Below, piece by piece: positions 8,981 to 17,854 of a stretch of DNA of 64,000 bases (the first letter of the stretch is position 1; the number at the start of each line of letters is the position of its first letter). Made by a program: the position numbers and the translations under genes. Source of the stretch: Flavobacterium sufflavum (GTDB lineage: Bacteria; Bacteroidota; Bacteroidia; Flavobacteriales; Flavobacteriaceae); contig NZ_SACJ01000005.1 in the NCBI RefSeq assembly GCF_004016525.1, positions 172,470 to 236,469 on the forward strand. The letters are read 5' to 3'. The notes under the pieces were generated by a model. It did no database searches and was not told the DNA's origin. It worked only from the letters and a program-made list of their open reading frames with translations.

Positions 8981-9808
8981 ATGCTTAAGTTATCAATAAT
9001 TACCATCAATTATAATAATGCATCCGGTCTTCAAAGAACGGTTGAAAGCGTTATATCACAACGCTATTCTGATATGGAATATATAGTTGTTGATGGCGAT
9101 TCTACTGATGATAGTGTTTCAGTAATAAAAAAACATGAGTCATCTATTGATAAATGGGTTAGCGAAAAAGATAATGGTATTTATAACGCATTGAATAAAG
9201 GGATTCAAATGGCAACTGGAGATTATTTGTTGTTTTTGAATAGTGGAGACCATTTCTATGATTCTGATATCTTGTATAAAATTCAGCATCATATTAGAGA
9301 AAGAGATTTGATTGCTTTTGATATTCATATGTTGGGACTAGGTCATGATTTTATCCATAAACATCCTGATGAATTGTTGTTTTCTTTTCTTTTTGAGGAG
9401 ACATTTGCGCATCAATCTGTATTTATAAAACGTAGTCTGTTTGATAAGATTGGATTATATGATGAAAACCTTAAGATAGTAGCCGATTGGAAGTTCTTTA
9501 TTCATGCAGTTGCTTCTGGATGTTCTTATAAAAGTGTTCATGAAGTACTTACGGTATTTTATTTTGACGGTATAAGTTCTACAGCAGAAGGTACTTTTCT
9601 TAGAAGAAAAGAAAGAGAAAGTGTTTTGAAATCGGAGTTCTCAATTTTTTACAAAGATTATATTGAATTAAGAAAACTAAAAATGAACCGATTTAAAATG
9701 TTGTCAGAAATAGAAAAAACAACATTTGGAAAAAAGACAATGTCTGTTATTTTTAGAATATATATTCTTTTGTTTTCAAAAAAGAAATTGGAAGATATAA
9801 TCAATTAA
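8981..9808 (+). CDS. Glycosyltransferase family 2 (WcaA-like)
   Basis: GT-A inverting glycosyltransferase, 275 residues. It starts with LSIITINYNNASGLQRTVES, then YIVVDGDSTDDSVSVI, DNGIYNALNKGIQMATGDYL and the NSGD equivalent of the DxD motif. HQSVFIKRSLFDKIGLYDE is the usual acceptor-side segment. The same architecture recurs in the protein at 15052-15843, so the two are likely ancient paralogues within the locus. A 111-nt gap with one weak hairpin (8899-8914) precedes it, the first sizeable gap in the operon, so a promoter or processing site may lie there. Sugar specificity is unknown. Confidence 0.87.
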   Translation: MLKLSIITINYNNASGLQRTVESVISQRYSDMEYIVVDGDSTDDSVSVIKKHESSIDKWVSEKDNGIYNALNKGIQMATGDYLLFLNSGDHFYDSDILYKIQHHIRERDLIAFDIHMLGLGHDFIHKHPDELLFSFLFEETFAHQSVFIKRSLFDKIGLYDENLKIVADWKFFIHAVASGCSYKSVHEVLTVFYFDGISSTAEGTFLRRKERESVLKSEFSIFYKDYIELRKLKMNRFKMLSEIEKTTFGKKTMSVIFRIYILLFSKKKLEDIIN

Positions 9809-9811
9809 AGT

Positions 9812-10573
9812 ATGAGCATACCTAAAATAATTCATTACTGTTGGTTCGGAAATAATCATAAATCACAAGTTTTTCATGATTGTTTAGCTTCTTGGAAGGC
9901 ATTTTGTCCAGATTTTGAAATTAAAGAATGGAATGAAAGGAACACGAAGCAATTTGAAAACTCCTTTTACAAGAATGCTTTGCGAAAAAAAAAATATGCT
10001 TTTGTTGCCGATTATATTCGTGCTAAAGTATTGTATGAAGAGGGAGGAGTTTATTTAGATACCGATATGCTTTTATTAAAGCCAATTGATTTTTTATTGC
10101 AATATAAATTTTTTATAGGTGAAGAAGTGCAGGGTAGAGTTGCTTTTGGTCTATTCGGTTCTGTTGCCAAACATCGTTTTTTAAAGCAAATGATAGATTT
10201 TTACAATCAGACCGAATTCAATGTTTTTTCTCCTCCTATCATCACTCATACTTTTAGTCCCCTAATCAATAAAGAGACTTTGGCTGAAGGCGAAAAAAAT
10301 TTAGATTCCATTTATTTTTATCCTTTACCGTATGAAAATCGGTTAGAGAATTATACTGGTTTTATTCAACCTGAAAGCTATGCGGTACATTTATGGGATC
10401 ATTCCTGGGGGAAATCAGATAAAGCGGGACTGTTGCTGTTACTTAAGAATTTAAAGGAAGTCATAGTTGATTATATTTTTTATAATTATTCATTTCCTTA
10501 CTTTAAGCGATATTCAAGGGAGTTTTCCAGAAAAATATATCATATTATAGTAAGTAAAAAGCAATACTTATGA
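9812..10573 (+). CDS. GT32-type glycosyltransferase (capsular polysaccharide synthesis)
   Basis: Glycosyltransferase with a DxD sugar-binding region of the Gly_transf_sug/OCH1 type, 253 residues. It begins PKIIHYCWFGNNHKS, continues with WKAFCPDFEIKEWNERN, and has ADYIRAKVLYEEGGVYLDTD, where DTD is the metal-binding motif, followed by LLLKPID. The C-terminal HLWDHSW matches the HxWxxSW signature of this family. It lies 3 nt after a GT2 gene and overlaps the next GT4 gene by 4 nt. Related proteins transfer Gal, Man or similar hexoses in capsule and O-antigen loci; the actual donor is unknown. Confidence 0.88.
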   Translation: MSIPKIIHYCWFGNNHKSQVFHDCLASWKAFCPDFEIKEWNERNTKQFENSFYKNALRKKKYAFVADYIRAKVLYEEGGVYLDTDMLLLKPIDFLLQYKFFIGEEVQGRVAFGLFGSVAKHRFLKQMIDFYNQTEFNVFSPPIITHTFSPLINKETLAEGEKNLDSIYFYPLPYENRLENYTGFIQPESYAVHLWDHSWGKSDKAGLLLLLKNLKEVIVDYIFYNYSFPYFKRYSREFSRKIYHIIVSKKQYL

Positions 10574-11802
10574 AGGTTTTGCACATAACGAAATCCGCAA
10601 AAGGAGGAGCAGGTATTGCTGCAAAAAGGCTGCATGATGCATTATGTGAAAACGGTGTGCAATCGGGGTTTTTAAGCTCTAATTTGACTATTGGGTTTAA
10701 TAATCAAATAATAAATGATTCTTTTTTTACTTATCGAAAGCCATCTCTGTTAAAGAAGGTTTATTTAAAAGTGATGGGTTTATTTTTTTCTAGTCAGTGT
10801 CAAAAAGTAATTTTTCGATTACAAAAGATTGAAGAAATGTTGGAATGCGAAATAGTAAGCCTGCCTTTTGGTAATTATAAACTCCATGAACATCCCTTGG
10901 TTAAAGAAGCTGATATTATTAATCTGCATTGGGTTGGAGATTTTATTGATTTTCCAAGTTTTTTTAAAAACTTTACAAAACCGATTGTCTGGACATTACA
11001 CGATATGAATCCCTTTCAGGGGATTTTTCATTATATGAATGACCAGGATAGAAATAATCAGATTGCAGGTCAGTTTGATAAAGAAATGAAGCAGATTAAA
11101 AAAAGTGCAATTCAGTCTGTCAAAAATGGAACAATAGTTTCTCCTTCCCAATGGCTACTGAACGAAGCCCGAAAAAGTGAGTTTTTTTTTAATTGGGGAG
11201 GAAGATGCATTCCCAATTCCATCAATTTAGAAATCTTTAATCAAAAAGATAAATTAGCCCTAAGGAAAGAGAAAAATATTGGGGGTAATGAATTTGTTAT
11301 TCTTTTCGCTGCCGATAGTATTAAAAGTTACAGAAAAGGTTTTGATTTACTCAGGAACGCATTGTTGAAGCTGAAAGATATAGAGATAACGGTTTTGACT
11401 ATTGGTAAAGGGGATATTCCTGTTATTGATACGGTAAAATTGATATCTTTAGGGGAAATAAGTTCTTCTTCTGAAATGGCTGAATGTTATAGTATGGCTG
11501 ATGTTTTTGTCTTACCAAGTAGAGAAGATAATTTACCAAATGTGATGTTGGAAGCTTTTGCTTGTGGAACTCCAATTATTGGATTTAATACTGGAGGAAT
11601 TGCAGAACATACAATTGAAAACCTTACAGGAATTTTGGCAGATGAAATGATAGCCCAGTCTTTGGCAAATGCTATAGCAAAGTTTTATGATACAAGGAAT
11701 GATTATAGTAGGTCAGTCATCAGAAAGTATGCAGAAGAAAAATTTAGTTATGAAAATCAAGCACGTTCTTATATGAGAATTTATAAATCAATTTCTGGAT
11801 AG
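10570..11802 (+). CDS. Glycosyltransferase family 4 (WcaC/WcfI-like)
   Basis: GT-B retaining glycosyltransferase of 410 residues. The N-terminus (VLHITKSAKGGAGIAAKRLH) is typical of colanic-acid WcaC-type proteins. NLHWVGDFIDFP and VWTLHDMNPFQGIFHY follow. The donor domain has VILFAADSIKSYRKGFDLL and the signature REDNLPNVMLEAFACGTPII, then FNTGGIAEH. Overlap with the GT32 gene is 4 nt and the next start follows the stop at once. It is part of the glycan assembly line; linkage and sugar are not determinable here. Confidence 0.88.
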   Translation: MKVLHITKSAKGGAGIAAKRLHDALCENGVQSGFLSSNLTIGFNNQIINDSFFTYRKPSLLKKVYLKVMGLFFSSQCQKVIFRLQKIEEMLECEIVSLPFGNYKLHEHPLVKEADIINLHWVGDFIDFPSFFKNFTKPIVWTLHDMNPFQGIFHYMNDQDRNNQIAGQFDKEMKQIKKSAIQSVKNGTIVSPSQWLLNEARKSEFFFNWGGRCIPNSINLEIFNQKDKLALRKEKNIGGNEFVILFAADSIKSYRKGFDLLRNALLKLKDIEITVLTIGKGDIPVIDTVKLISLGEISSSSEMAECYSMADVFVLPSREDNLPNVMLEAFACGTPIIGFNTGGIAEHTIENLTGILADEMIAQSLANAIAKFYDTRNDYSRSVIRKYAEEKFSYENQARSYMRIYKSISG

Positions 11803-12783
11803 ATGAAATACAATCAATGGGTGGTAATAAAAGTACTTCAGTTTTTAAGGAGAGTCTATGGGAAAATAATTGGTAGAAAAAGAAGATTTTTTTTAAATCA
11901 ACAGCTACCTCAATATATGTCTCAGGATTCTTCAGATTTGATAAAGAAATATATCGAATCGGATAGTCCTTGTATGATTGCCAGATTTGGAAGTGTAGAG
12001 TTAGATTGTTTAGATTTCTATAAAATAATTAAAACTTCAACGTTAAATAAATATATAAAATATATTAAAGGAGATATTGATTCGGTTGATTGGCAAGAAG
12101 ATTTGATTTGTAAAATGCAGAATAATGCTGGTTTTTTTCCAGCAAATAATGAAAATCTTGAAAAATTTTCTGAATTAATACTCAATGAAATTAAAAATGT
12201 AGATGTTTTGGGGTCTTGGTTGGATAAGGAAAATAATTTCAATAAAGAGTTAGCCCATGTCAAAACTGTAAATTTATTAGATTTAGAGCCTTATTATCAT
12301 GAAGATCCTTGGAGTTTAAGTTTAAAAGGAAAAACAGTTTTAATTATACATCCTTTTGTTGATAGCATAAAAGTTCAATATTCTAAAAGGGATTTATTGT
12401 TTAAAAATAAAAACATTTTACCTGATTTTAATCTAAAAACGTATAAGCCTATACAGTCTTTAGCGGGGAATCATGAGAATGTTGATTTTAGTGATTGGTT
12501 TCGGGCTTTAGAATTTATGGAAAATGAAATTAAAGCAATTGAATTTGATATAGCTATAATTGGATGTGGAGCTTATGGTTTTCCATTGGCTAGTTTTATT
12601 AAAAAAATGGGAAAAAAAAGTATTCATTTAGGAGGTGCCACTCAAATTTTATTTGGTATTATTGGAAAACGTTGGGAGCTTGAATATGATATGTCTAATT
12701 TTTTTAATGAAAATTGGATTAGACCTAATACGAATGAAAAACTAAAGAATTTTGATAAAGTAGAAAATGGTTGTTATTGGTAA
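11803..12783 (+). CDS. Putative GT-D-fold glycosyltransferase (DUF1792-like)
   Basis: A 326-residue protein that I do not recognise with certainty. MIARFGSVELDCL (58-70) resembles the RFGDGEL motif of GT-D (DUF1792/GtfC C-terminal) glycosyltransferases. The late segment FDIAIIGCGAYGFPLASFIKKMG with LGGATQILFGIIGKRW is the usual C-terminal part of the same group. No signal peptide or membrane helix is evident, although a basic region lies at residues 15-28. The start is directly adjacent to the upstream stop (TAG then ATG). Context among glycosyltransferase genes supports a transferase role, which remains an inference. Confidence 0.6.
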   Translation: MKYNQWVVIKVLQFLRRVYGKIIGRKRRFFLNQQLPQYMSQDSSDLIKKYIESDSPCMIARFGSVELDCLDFYKIIKTSTLNKYIKYIKGDIDSVDWQEDLICKMQNNAGFFPANNENLEKFSELILNEIKNVDVLGSWLDKENNFNKELAHVKTVNLLDLEPYYHEDPWSLSLKGKTVLIIHPFVDSIKVQYSKRDLLFKNKNILPDFNLKTYKPIQSLAGNHENVDFSDWFRALEFMENEIKAIEFDIAIIGCGAYGFPLASFIKKMGKKSIHLGGATQILFGIIGKRWELEYDMSNFFNENWIRPNTNEKLKNFDKVENGCYW

Positions 12784-12811
12784 ATAGAATTTAATCGGTA
12801 ATTAAAAATAA

Positions 12812-13924
12812 ATGAAAGTAGCATTTATAACAGGAGTGACAGGACAGGATGGAGCTTATTTAAGTGAGTTTTTATTAAAAAAAGGGTATATTGTTCACGG
12901 TTTAAAAAGGCGTTCGTCACAATTTAATACTGACAGAATAGATCATTTGTATCAGGATCCTCATGTTGAAAACAGAAATTTCTTTTTGCATTATGGAGAT
13001 ATGACTGACAGCACTAATCTGATTCGTCTTATAAAAGAAATTCAGCCTGATGAAATTTACAATCTGGCTGCTATGAGTCATGTACATGTGTCTTTTGAAA
13101 TCCCTGAGTATACAGCCAATACTGATGGTGTCGGAGCTTTGCGTATTTTGGAAGCGGTACGGTTTCTTGGATTAGAAAATAAAACAAGAGTGTATCAGGC
13201 TTCTACATCTGAATTGTATGGGAAAGTACAGCAAGTACCTCAAACAGAAACTATTCCTTTTTATCCAAGAAGCCCTTATGGTGTAGCTAAATTATATGCT
13301 TACTGGACGACAGTGAATTATAGGGAAGCCTACGGGATTTTTGCCTGTAATGGTATATTATTCAATCACGAATCTCCTATTCGGGGAGAAACTTTTGTAA
13401 CACGCAAAATTACCCGGGCTGCTGCCAGAATTGCGTTGGGACTTCAGGATAAATTGTATATAGGTAATTTGGATGCCAAACGCGATTGGGGACATGCCAA
13501 AGATTATGTACGAATGATGTGGATGATTCTTCAGGCAGATGAGCCGGAAGATTGGGTAATTGCTACAGGCGGAACCACTGCTGTAAGGGAATTTGTAAAG
13601 ATGGCATTTAATGAAGTGGGAATTGAATTAGAGTTCACAGGAGAAGGAGTGGATGAAAAGGCTTATGTGAAATCTTGTAATGATATTCGTTTTCAAATAG
13701 AAATAGCTAAGGAAGTTGTTGCTGTTGATACTGAATATTTCCGCCCTACAGAAGTTGATTTGCTTATCGGGGATGCGTCTAAAGCAAAAAATAAATTAGG
13801 TTGGGTTTTGGAATACGATTTAAAAGAATTAGTGGCTGAAATGATGCAAAGTGATATAAAATTGATGCAAAAGGAGTGTTATTTAAAAGAGGGAGGGTTT
13901 ACAACTCATAATTATTTTGAATAA
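12812..13924 (+). CDS. gmd: GDP-mannose 4,6-dehydratase
   Basis: Converts GDP-D-mannose to GDP-4-keto-6-deoxy-D-mannose, the common precursor of GDP-L-fucose, GDP-rhamnose and GDP-perosamine. Full family length (370 residues). The NADP-binding motif is [11 protein letters not shown] (7-17). The catalytic set is Thr132/Glu134 in STSELYGK with Tyr156-x3-Lys160 in YGVAK. The family signature [15 protein letters not shown] is present, with Ile where Arg is usual in HESPRRG. It overlaps or abuts the GDP-fucose synthase gene. In this locus it could feed both that enzyme and the perosamine-synthase-like aminotransferase at 6499-7593. Confidence 0.97.
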   Translation: MKVAFITGVTGQDGAYLSEFLLKKGYIVHGLKRRSSQFNTDRIDHLYQDPHVENRNFFLHYGDMTDSTNLIRLIKEIQPDEIYNLAAMSHVHVSFEIPEYTANTDGVGALRILEAVRFLGLENKTRVYQASTSELYGKVQQVPQTETIPFYPRSPYGVAKLYAYWTTVNYREAYGIFACNGILFNHESPIRGETFVTRKITRAAARIALGLQDKLYIGNLDAKRDWGHAKDYVRMMWMILQADEPEDWVIATGGTTAVREFVKMAFNEVGIELEFTGEGVDEKAYVKSCNDIRFQIEIAKEVVAVDTEYFRPTEVDLLIGDASKAKNKLGWVLEYDLKELVAEMMQSDIKLMQKECYLKEGGFTTHNYFE

Positions 13925-13928
13925 AGGA

Positions 13929-15050
13929 ATGGAAAAGACTGCTAAAATTTATGTAGCTGGGCACCATGGTTTGGTTGGAAGTGCGATTGTGAAAAATTTG
14001 CAAAATAAAGGCTATTCTAATCTTTTATTGCGAACACATCAAGAGCTGGATTTAACAGATACTTCAGTAGTAGCAGGCTTTTTTGAGAGTGAAAAACCGG
14101 AATACGTATTTCTGGCTGCGGCCAAAGTGGGAGGAATAGTTGCAAATAGTTCGTATAGAGCCGATTTTATGTACCAAAATCTGATGATTCAAAATAATGT
14201 GATTCATCAGAGTTATTTGCATCAGGTAAAAAAACTATTGTTTTTAGGGAGTAGCTGTATTTACCCTAAAAATGCAAATCAGCCTCTAAAAGAAGAGTCT
14301 TTATTAACTGGAGTTTTAGAATATACTAATGAACCTTATGCCATTGCTAAAATAGCAGGTATAAAAATGTGTGAGAGTTATAATTTGCAGTACGGAACCA
14401 ATTTTATGTCGGTAATGCCTACTAATTTATACGGACCAAACGATAATTTCGATTTAGAAAAATCACATGTTTTACCGGCACTCATCAGAAAAATCCATTT
14501 GGGAAAAGCTTTAGAGAATAACGATTGGGAAACCATACGGCTCGATTTGGATCAAAGACCTATAAGTGGGATTTCAGGGAATGCTTCAGAAATAACTATC
14601 TTGGAAGTTTTAAAAGCCTTTGGAATTGAGAAAGCAGAAGATTCAGTAAATGTTGAAATCTGGGGCTCTGGAAAACCAATGCGGGAGTTCCTTTGGTCAG
14701 AAGATATGGCTGATGCTTGTGTGTTCCTTATGGGAAATCGCAATTTCTCTGACTGCATTAATTATAATAACGATGCAGTTGTTACCTCAAGCGAAGTCGG
14801 GAGAGAAACAGAAATCCGCAATACCCATATTAATATTGGTACAGGAAGTGATATTTCGATACAGAATTTAGCGAATTTGATTAAAAATAAAATTGGTTTC
14901 AAAGGACGTTTTTTGTTTAATAGCCGAAAACCTGATGGAACGATGCGTAAATTGACAGATGTAAGCAAACTGAACGCTTTGGGATGGAAGCATCAGGTTG
15001 AGATTGAAGAGGGAATTGTCAAATTGTATCAATGGTATTTAAATAAATAA
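13929..15050 (+). CDS. fcl: GDP-L-fucose synthase (epimerase/reductase)
   Basis: Two-step 3,5-epimerase and 4-reductase making GDP-L-fucose from the Gmd product. SDR motif GHHGLVG at 11-17, catalytic Ser109/Cys110 in GSSCIYPK and Tyr137-x3-Lys141 in [14 protein letters not shown] and the C-terminal [15 protein letters not shown] fit the family. The 373-residue protein is longer than E. coli Fcl because of an extra region around residues 200-225 ([19 protein letters not shown]), common in Bacteroidota homologues. I chose ATG 13929 with AAGGA just upstream; a TTG at 13917 inside gmd would add four residues. Immediately downstream of gmd. Confidence 0.95.
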   Translation: MEKTAKIYVAGHHGLVGSAIVKNLQNKGYSNLLLRTHQELDLTDTSVVAGFFESEKPEYVFLAAAKVGGIVANSSYRADFMYQNLMIQNNVIHQSYLHQVKKLLFLGSSCIYPKNANQPLKEESLLTGVLEYTNEPYAIAKIAGIKMCESYNLQYGTNFMSVMPTNLYGPNDNFDLEKSHVLPALIRKIHLGKALENNDWETIRLDLDQRPISGISGNASEITILEVLKAFGIEKAEDSVNVEIWGSGKPMREFLWSEDMADACVFLMGNRNFSDCINYNNDAVVTSSEVGRETEIRNTHINIGTGSDISIQNLANLIKNKIGFKGRFLFNSRKPDGTMRKLTDVSKLNALGWKHQVEIEEGIVKLYQWYLNK

Positions 15051-15051
15051 A

Positions 15052-15843
15052 ATGAAGAATCCATTTTTGTCAATAATTACGATTAATTATAATGACGCTG
15101 TAGGTTTAGAAAAAACAATACAATCTGTAATATCCCAAAGTTTCAAAGATTTTGAATATTTAGTGATTGACGGAGGCTCGAAAGATGACAGTCTAAGTAT
15201 TATAGAAAAAAACAGATTGTCTATTGATTATTGCGTTAGCGAAAGTGATACTGGTATTTATAACGCCATGAACAAAGGGATTCGCAAAGCTAATGGTGAA
15301 TATCTACTTTTTTTAAATGGTGGTGATGTTTTAAATGGTCGCACTGCTTTGGAAGATTTTATCAACCATGAGTGTTTTCAGGGCGACATTATTTACGGGG
15401 ATTATAAGTATGAAGAGGGAGGAAAGGTCTTTCCCGATCGATTAACACCTTTGTTTTTTGTTCGTACCTCACTGCCACATCAGAGTACTTTATTTAAACG
15501 CGAGATTTTTGATAAAATGGGCTTGTATGACGAAGGATATAAAATAGTCTCCGACAGGGATTTTTATATTAAGTGCTTTTTAAGCAATCAATTTGTTTTT
15601 AAGCATGTTCCCTATTCTCTATCTATTTTTGATTTGTTGGGGATGAGTAATGATCCGCAGCATACGGAAAAACAAGTGCTTGAAAATGAAAGGATGTTTC
15701 AGATAAATTATGGTGTTTATTATGAAGATTACAAAAACATGCTCCTTTTACAAAGGCAACTCAATCAGCTAAAAAGAGAGACTGTATCGGGGATAATGAA
15801 AAGGATTGTAAATAAAATGAAAAAAGTATGTCGAATCCGTTAG
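15052..15843 (+). CDS. Glycosyltransferase family 2 (WcaA-like)
   Basis: GT-A glycosyltransferase of 263 residues. Motifs are LSIITINYNDAVGLEKTIQS, LVIDGGSKDDSLSII, DTGIYNAMNKGIRKANGEYL and the NGGD equivalent of DxD. LPHQSTLFKREIFDKMGLYD is the acceptor-side segment. The layout is the same as in the protein at 8981-9808, so the two are probably paralogues. It directly follows the GDP-fucose synthase gene, which makes a fucosyltransferase role possible but unproven. The end overlaps the next gene by 16 nt, indicating translational coupling. Confidence 0.87.
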   Translation: MKNPFLSIITINYNDAVGLEKTIQSVISQSFKDFEYLVIDGGSKDDSLSIIEKNRLSIDYCVSESDTGIYNAMNKGIRKANGEYLLFLNGGDVLNGRTALEDFINHECFQGDIIYGDYKYEEGGKVFPDRLTPLFFVRTSLPHQSTLFKREIFDKMGLYDEGYKIVSDRDFYIKCFLSNQFVFKHVPYSLSIFDLLGMSNDPQHTEKQVLENERMFQINYGVYYEDYKNMLLLQRQLNQLKRETVSGIMKRIVNKMKKVCRIR

Positions 15844-16730
15844 TAAGTGTTGTTATTCCGACATATAAACGAACCGACTACCTGAAATTGACGCTGGAGA
15901 GTGTCAATAATCAAAGCTTTCAGAATTTTGAAATTATCGTTGTTGACGACGGCTCTCCAAATGATGATAACTTGCTTTTGTGTCAGATGTTTGAAAAAGT
16001 TAGGTATATTAAGATTGAGAATAGCGGAGGTCCAGCAAAACCAAGAAATGTTGGGATGAAGGAAGCCAAAGGAAGGTATATTGCTTTTGTAGATGATGAT
16101 GATTTGTGGTTACCAACCAAATTAGAAAAACAAGTGGCCATTTTAGATAACAATTCTGAGTTTGGATTGGTTCACAGTTGTTGTGAAGTTATAGATGAGA
16201 ATGGAATAAAAACTAATGAAATTGTAGGAAGGCCTGGTTCTTTGGATGTAAAACATGGTGATGTGTCTTTAAGAATGATTGGGAGTTGGACTTTGATGAT
16301 GCCTACGCCAATGGTTAGAAAAGAAGTTATAGATGAAATAGGCTTGTTTAATGAAATAATGCCTCCCGCTGGGGAGGATGTTGAATATTGGACACGCTGT
16401 TCTTTTGTTGCTAAATTCTTTTATATGGATGAACCTTTGGCACTTTATAGAAGACATCCTCAGAATATTTCTGGGAATACTATAAAATACCTTCAATTGC
16501 CTTTGTATTTGAAAAGCGTTTTACTGGAACAATTGAATTTTGAGAGGATTACTAAAAAACAGTATTTTTATCTGTTGAATAGTTTGTGTAAAATGCAAAT
16601 TAAAATGGTTAAGGTGCATTTATTCCAAACCTGTAAAAAATTATTTTTATTGGATTTTTATTGGTTGTTTAAAAAAAACAATGTAAAGTTGTTGATTTAT
16701 GTTTTGTTTTTTAAAAAGGAATCTCTTTGA
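15828..16730 (+). CDS. Glycosyltransferase family 2
   Basis: GT-A inverting glycosyltransferase, 300 residues. SVVIPTYKRTDYLKLTLESV, IIVVDDGSPNDDN, NSGGPAKPRNVGMKEAKGRY and the DxD region FVDDDDLWLP are all present. The later segment AGEDVEYWTRC holds the likely catalytic acidic residue. The C-terminus is rich in Lys, Phe and Leu, suggesting membrane association. The start at 15828 lies inside the previous gene by 16 nt. A 70-80 nt gap without recognisable signals follows. The donor is unknown. Confidence 0.87.
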   Translation: MSNPLVSVVIPTYKRTDYLKLTLESVNNQSFQNFEIIVVDDGSPNDDNLLLCQMFEKVRYIKIENSGGPAKPRNVGMKEAKGRYIAFVDDDDLWLPTKLEKQVAILDNNSEFGLVHSCCEVIDENGIKTNEIVGRPGSLDVKHGDVSLRMIGSWTLMMPTPMVRKEVIDEIGLFNEIMPPAGEDVEYWTRCSFVAKFFYMDEPLALYRRHPQNISGNTIKYLQLPLYLKSVLLEQLNFERITKKQYFYLLNSLCKMQIKMVKVHLFQTCKKLFLLDFYWLFKKNNVKLLIYVLFFKKESL

Positions 16731-16812
16731 ATTTAGATATGCTTTAAAGGAATGATTTTTACTTTAAAAGGAGTAAGAACAAAGTTCAGAGATAATATAA
16801 TTGATAAGAGAT

Positions 16813-17817
16813 ATGAGAATAGGAATGAATCCTCAAAAGCAGGATAATAAAATTGTATTGAAGACGAATCATCGCATAATTGTGGTAGTATATATACCTG
16901 ATTTCAAGGGCTATTATAAAAATATATTTGAAGTTTTTAAATTGTGTTTAGAGTCAATTATTGTAACAAAAAATGATCGATGTGCGGTAACAGTAGTTAA
17001 TAATGCATCTTGTTTAGAAGTAAGTGAATTTATCGATGCTAATTTTAAGAACGGAAATATAGATTGTGTTATTCATCATAATGAAAATATCGGGAAAATT
17101 GATGCTATTATTGGGGCTGCCAGAGGAGTGCGTGAACCATTGATTACGATGACAGATGTAGATGTGTTATTTAAAACAGCCTGGCAGGAAAATGTAGAAA
17201 ATGTTTTTATGAAAATTAAAAACGTAGGTTCTGTTTCTCCTATTGCTACCAGAAATTCATTGAACTATGGGACAAGTTCTGTTTTTAAGAGTATTTTTTT
17301 TCGCAAAGTGAAATTTAAACTGGTACCAATACCTGAAAATTTTGATGCTAATAATAAAAGTCTTCAAAGTGTAAATAGAAAACCGGAAGTCTCTAAAAAC
17401 AAATTGTGGCCTGTTATTGAAAAAAATGATATCAAAGCAATAGTAGGTAGCGGGCATCAGGTGATAACTATTAGAAGAGAAATTTTGTTTAAAACGGTTC
17501 CAACTTTTCCGTGTTTTGTGCCTGTAGGACTTGATTCTGAGTTTAAGTATGTAGACGAACCTATAAACAGATCGGGTGGATTGCGTCTGGCCACTTATAA
17601 TAATTATGCCTATCACATGGGGAATGCAGTTGAGGATTGGATGTTTGATGTTCAGCAGGATAATTTGAAAAACAAACAAGAGATTCAAAATAATCAAAAG
17701 CCATTTCAATTGCCTAAAGAAAATTTTAACCAGCCTTATTATTGGTGGTTTTGTTTTTGGGAGAGGGTATGGATTAAACTTTTTAAGATATTCTATAAGG
17801 CCAATAAGATGGGGTAA
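16813..17817 (+). CDS. Putative GT-A (GT2-like) glycosyltransferase
   Basis: About 334 residues. HRIIVVVYIPDFKGYYKN, then AVTVVNNASC, HNENIGKIDAIIGAARGV and MTDVDVLFK (DVD as the metal motif) give a GT-A nucleotide-binding fold with an unusual start. A second conserved part (GSGHQVITIRREIL, DSEFKYVDEPIN, YNNYAYHMGN) resembles a GT2 subgroup of polysaccharide loci. I prefer ATG 16813 (MRIGMNPQK) to a TTG at 16801. The gene is separated from its neighbours by 80 and 37 nt. The family is probable; specificity unknown. Confidence 0.72.
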   Translation: MRIGMNPQKQDNKIVLKTNHRIIVVVYIPDFKGYYKNIFEVFKLCLESIIVTKNDRCAVTVVNNASCLEVSEFIDANFKNGNIDCVIHHNENIGKIDAIIGAARGVREPLITMTDVDVLFKTAWQENVENVFMKIKNVGSVSPIATRNSLNYGTSSVFKSIFFRKVKFKLVPIPENFDANNKSLQSVNRKPEVSKNKLWPVIEKNDIKAIVGSGHQVITIRREILFKTVPTFPCFVPVGLDSEFKYVDEPINRSGGLRLATYNNYAYHMGNAVEDWMFDVQQDNLKNKQEIQNNQKPFQLPKENFNQPYYWWFCFWERVWIKLFKIFYKANKMG

Positions 17818-17854
17818 ACTGTTAATTTCAAAAAAAAACTAATAGAGATAAAAA

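Noticed and set aside
17257..17709. A 150-codon reading frame on the minus strand
   Set aside because: It is antisense to the glycosyltransferase gene at 16813-17817. Its protein is rich in Ile, Phe, Lys and Tyr, lacks domain motifs and has no start context.
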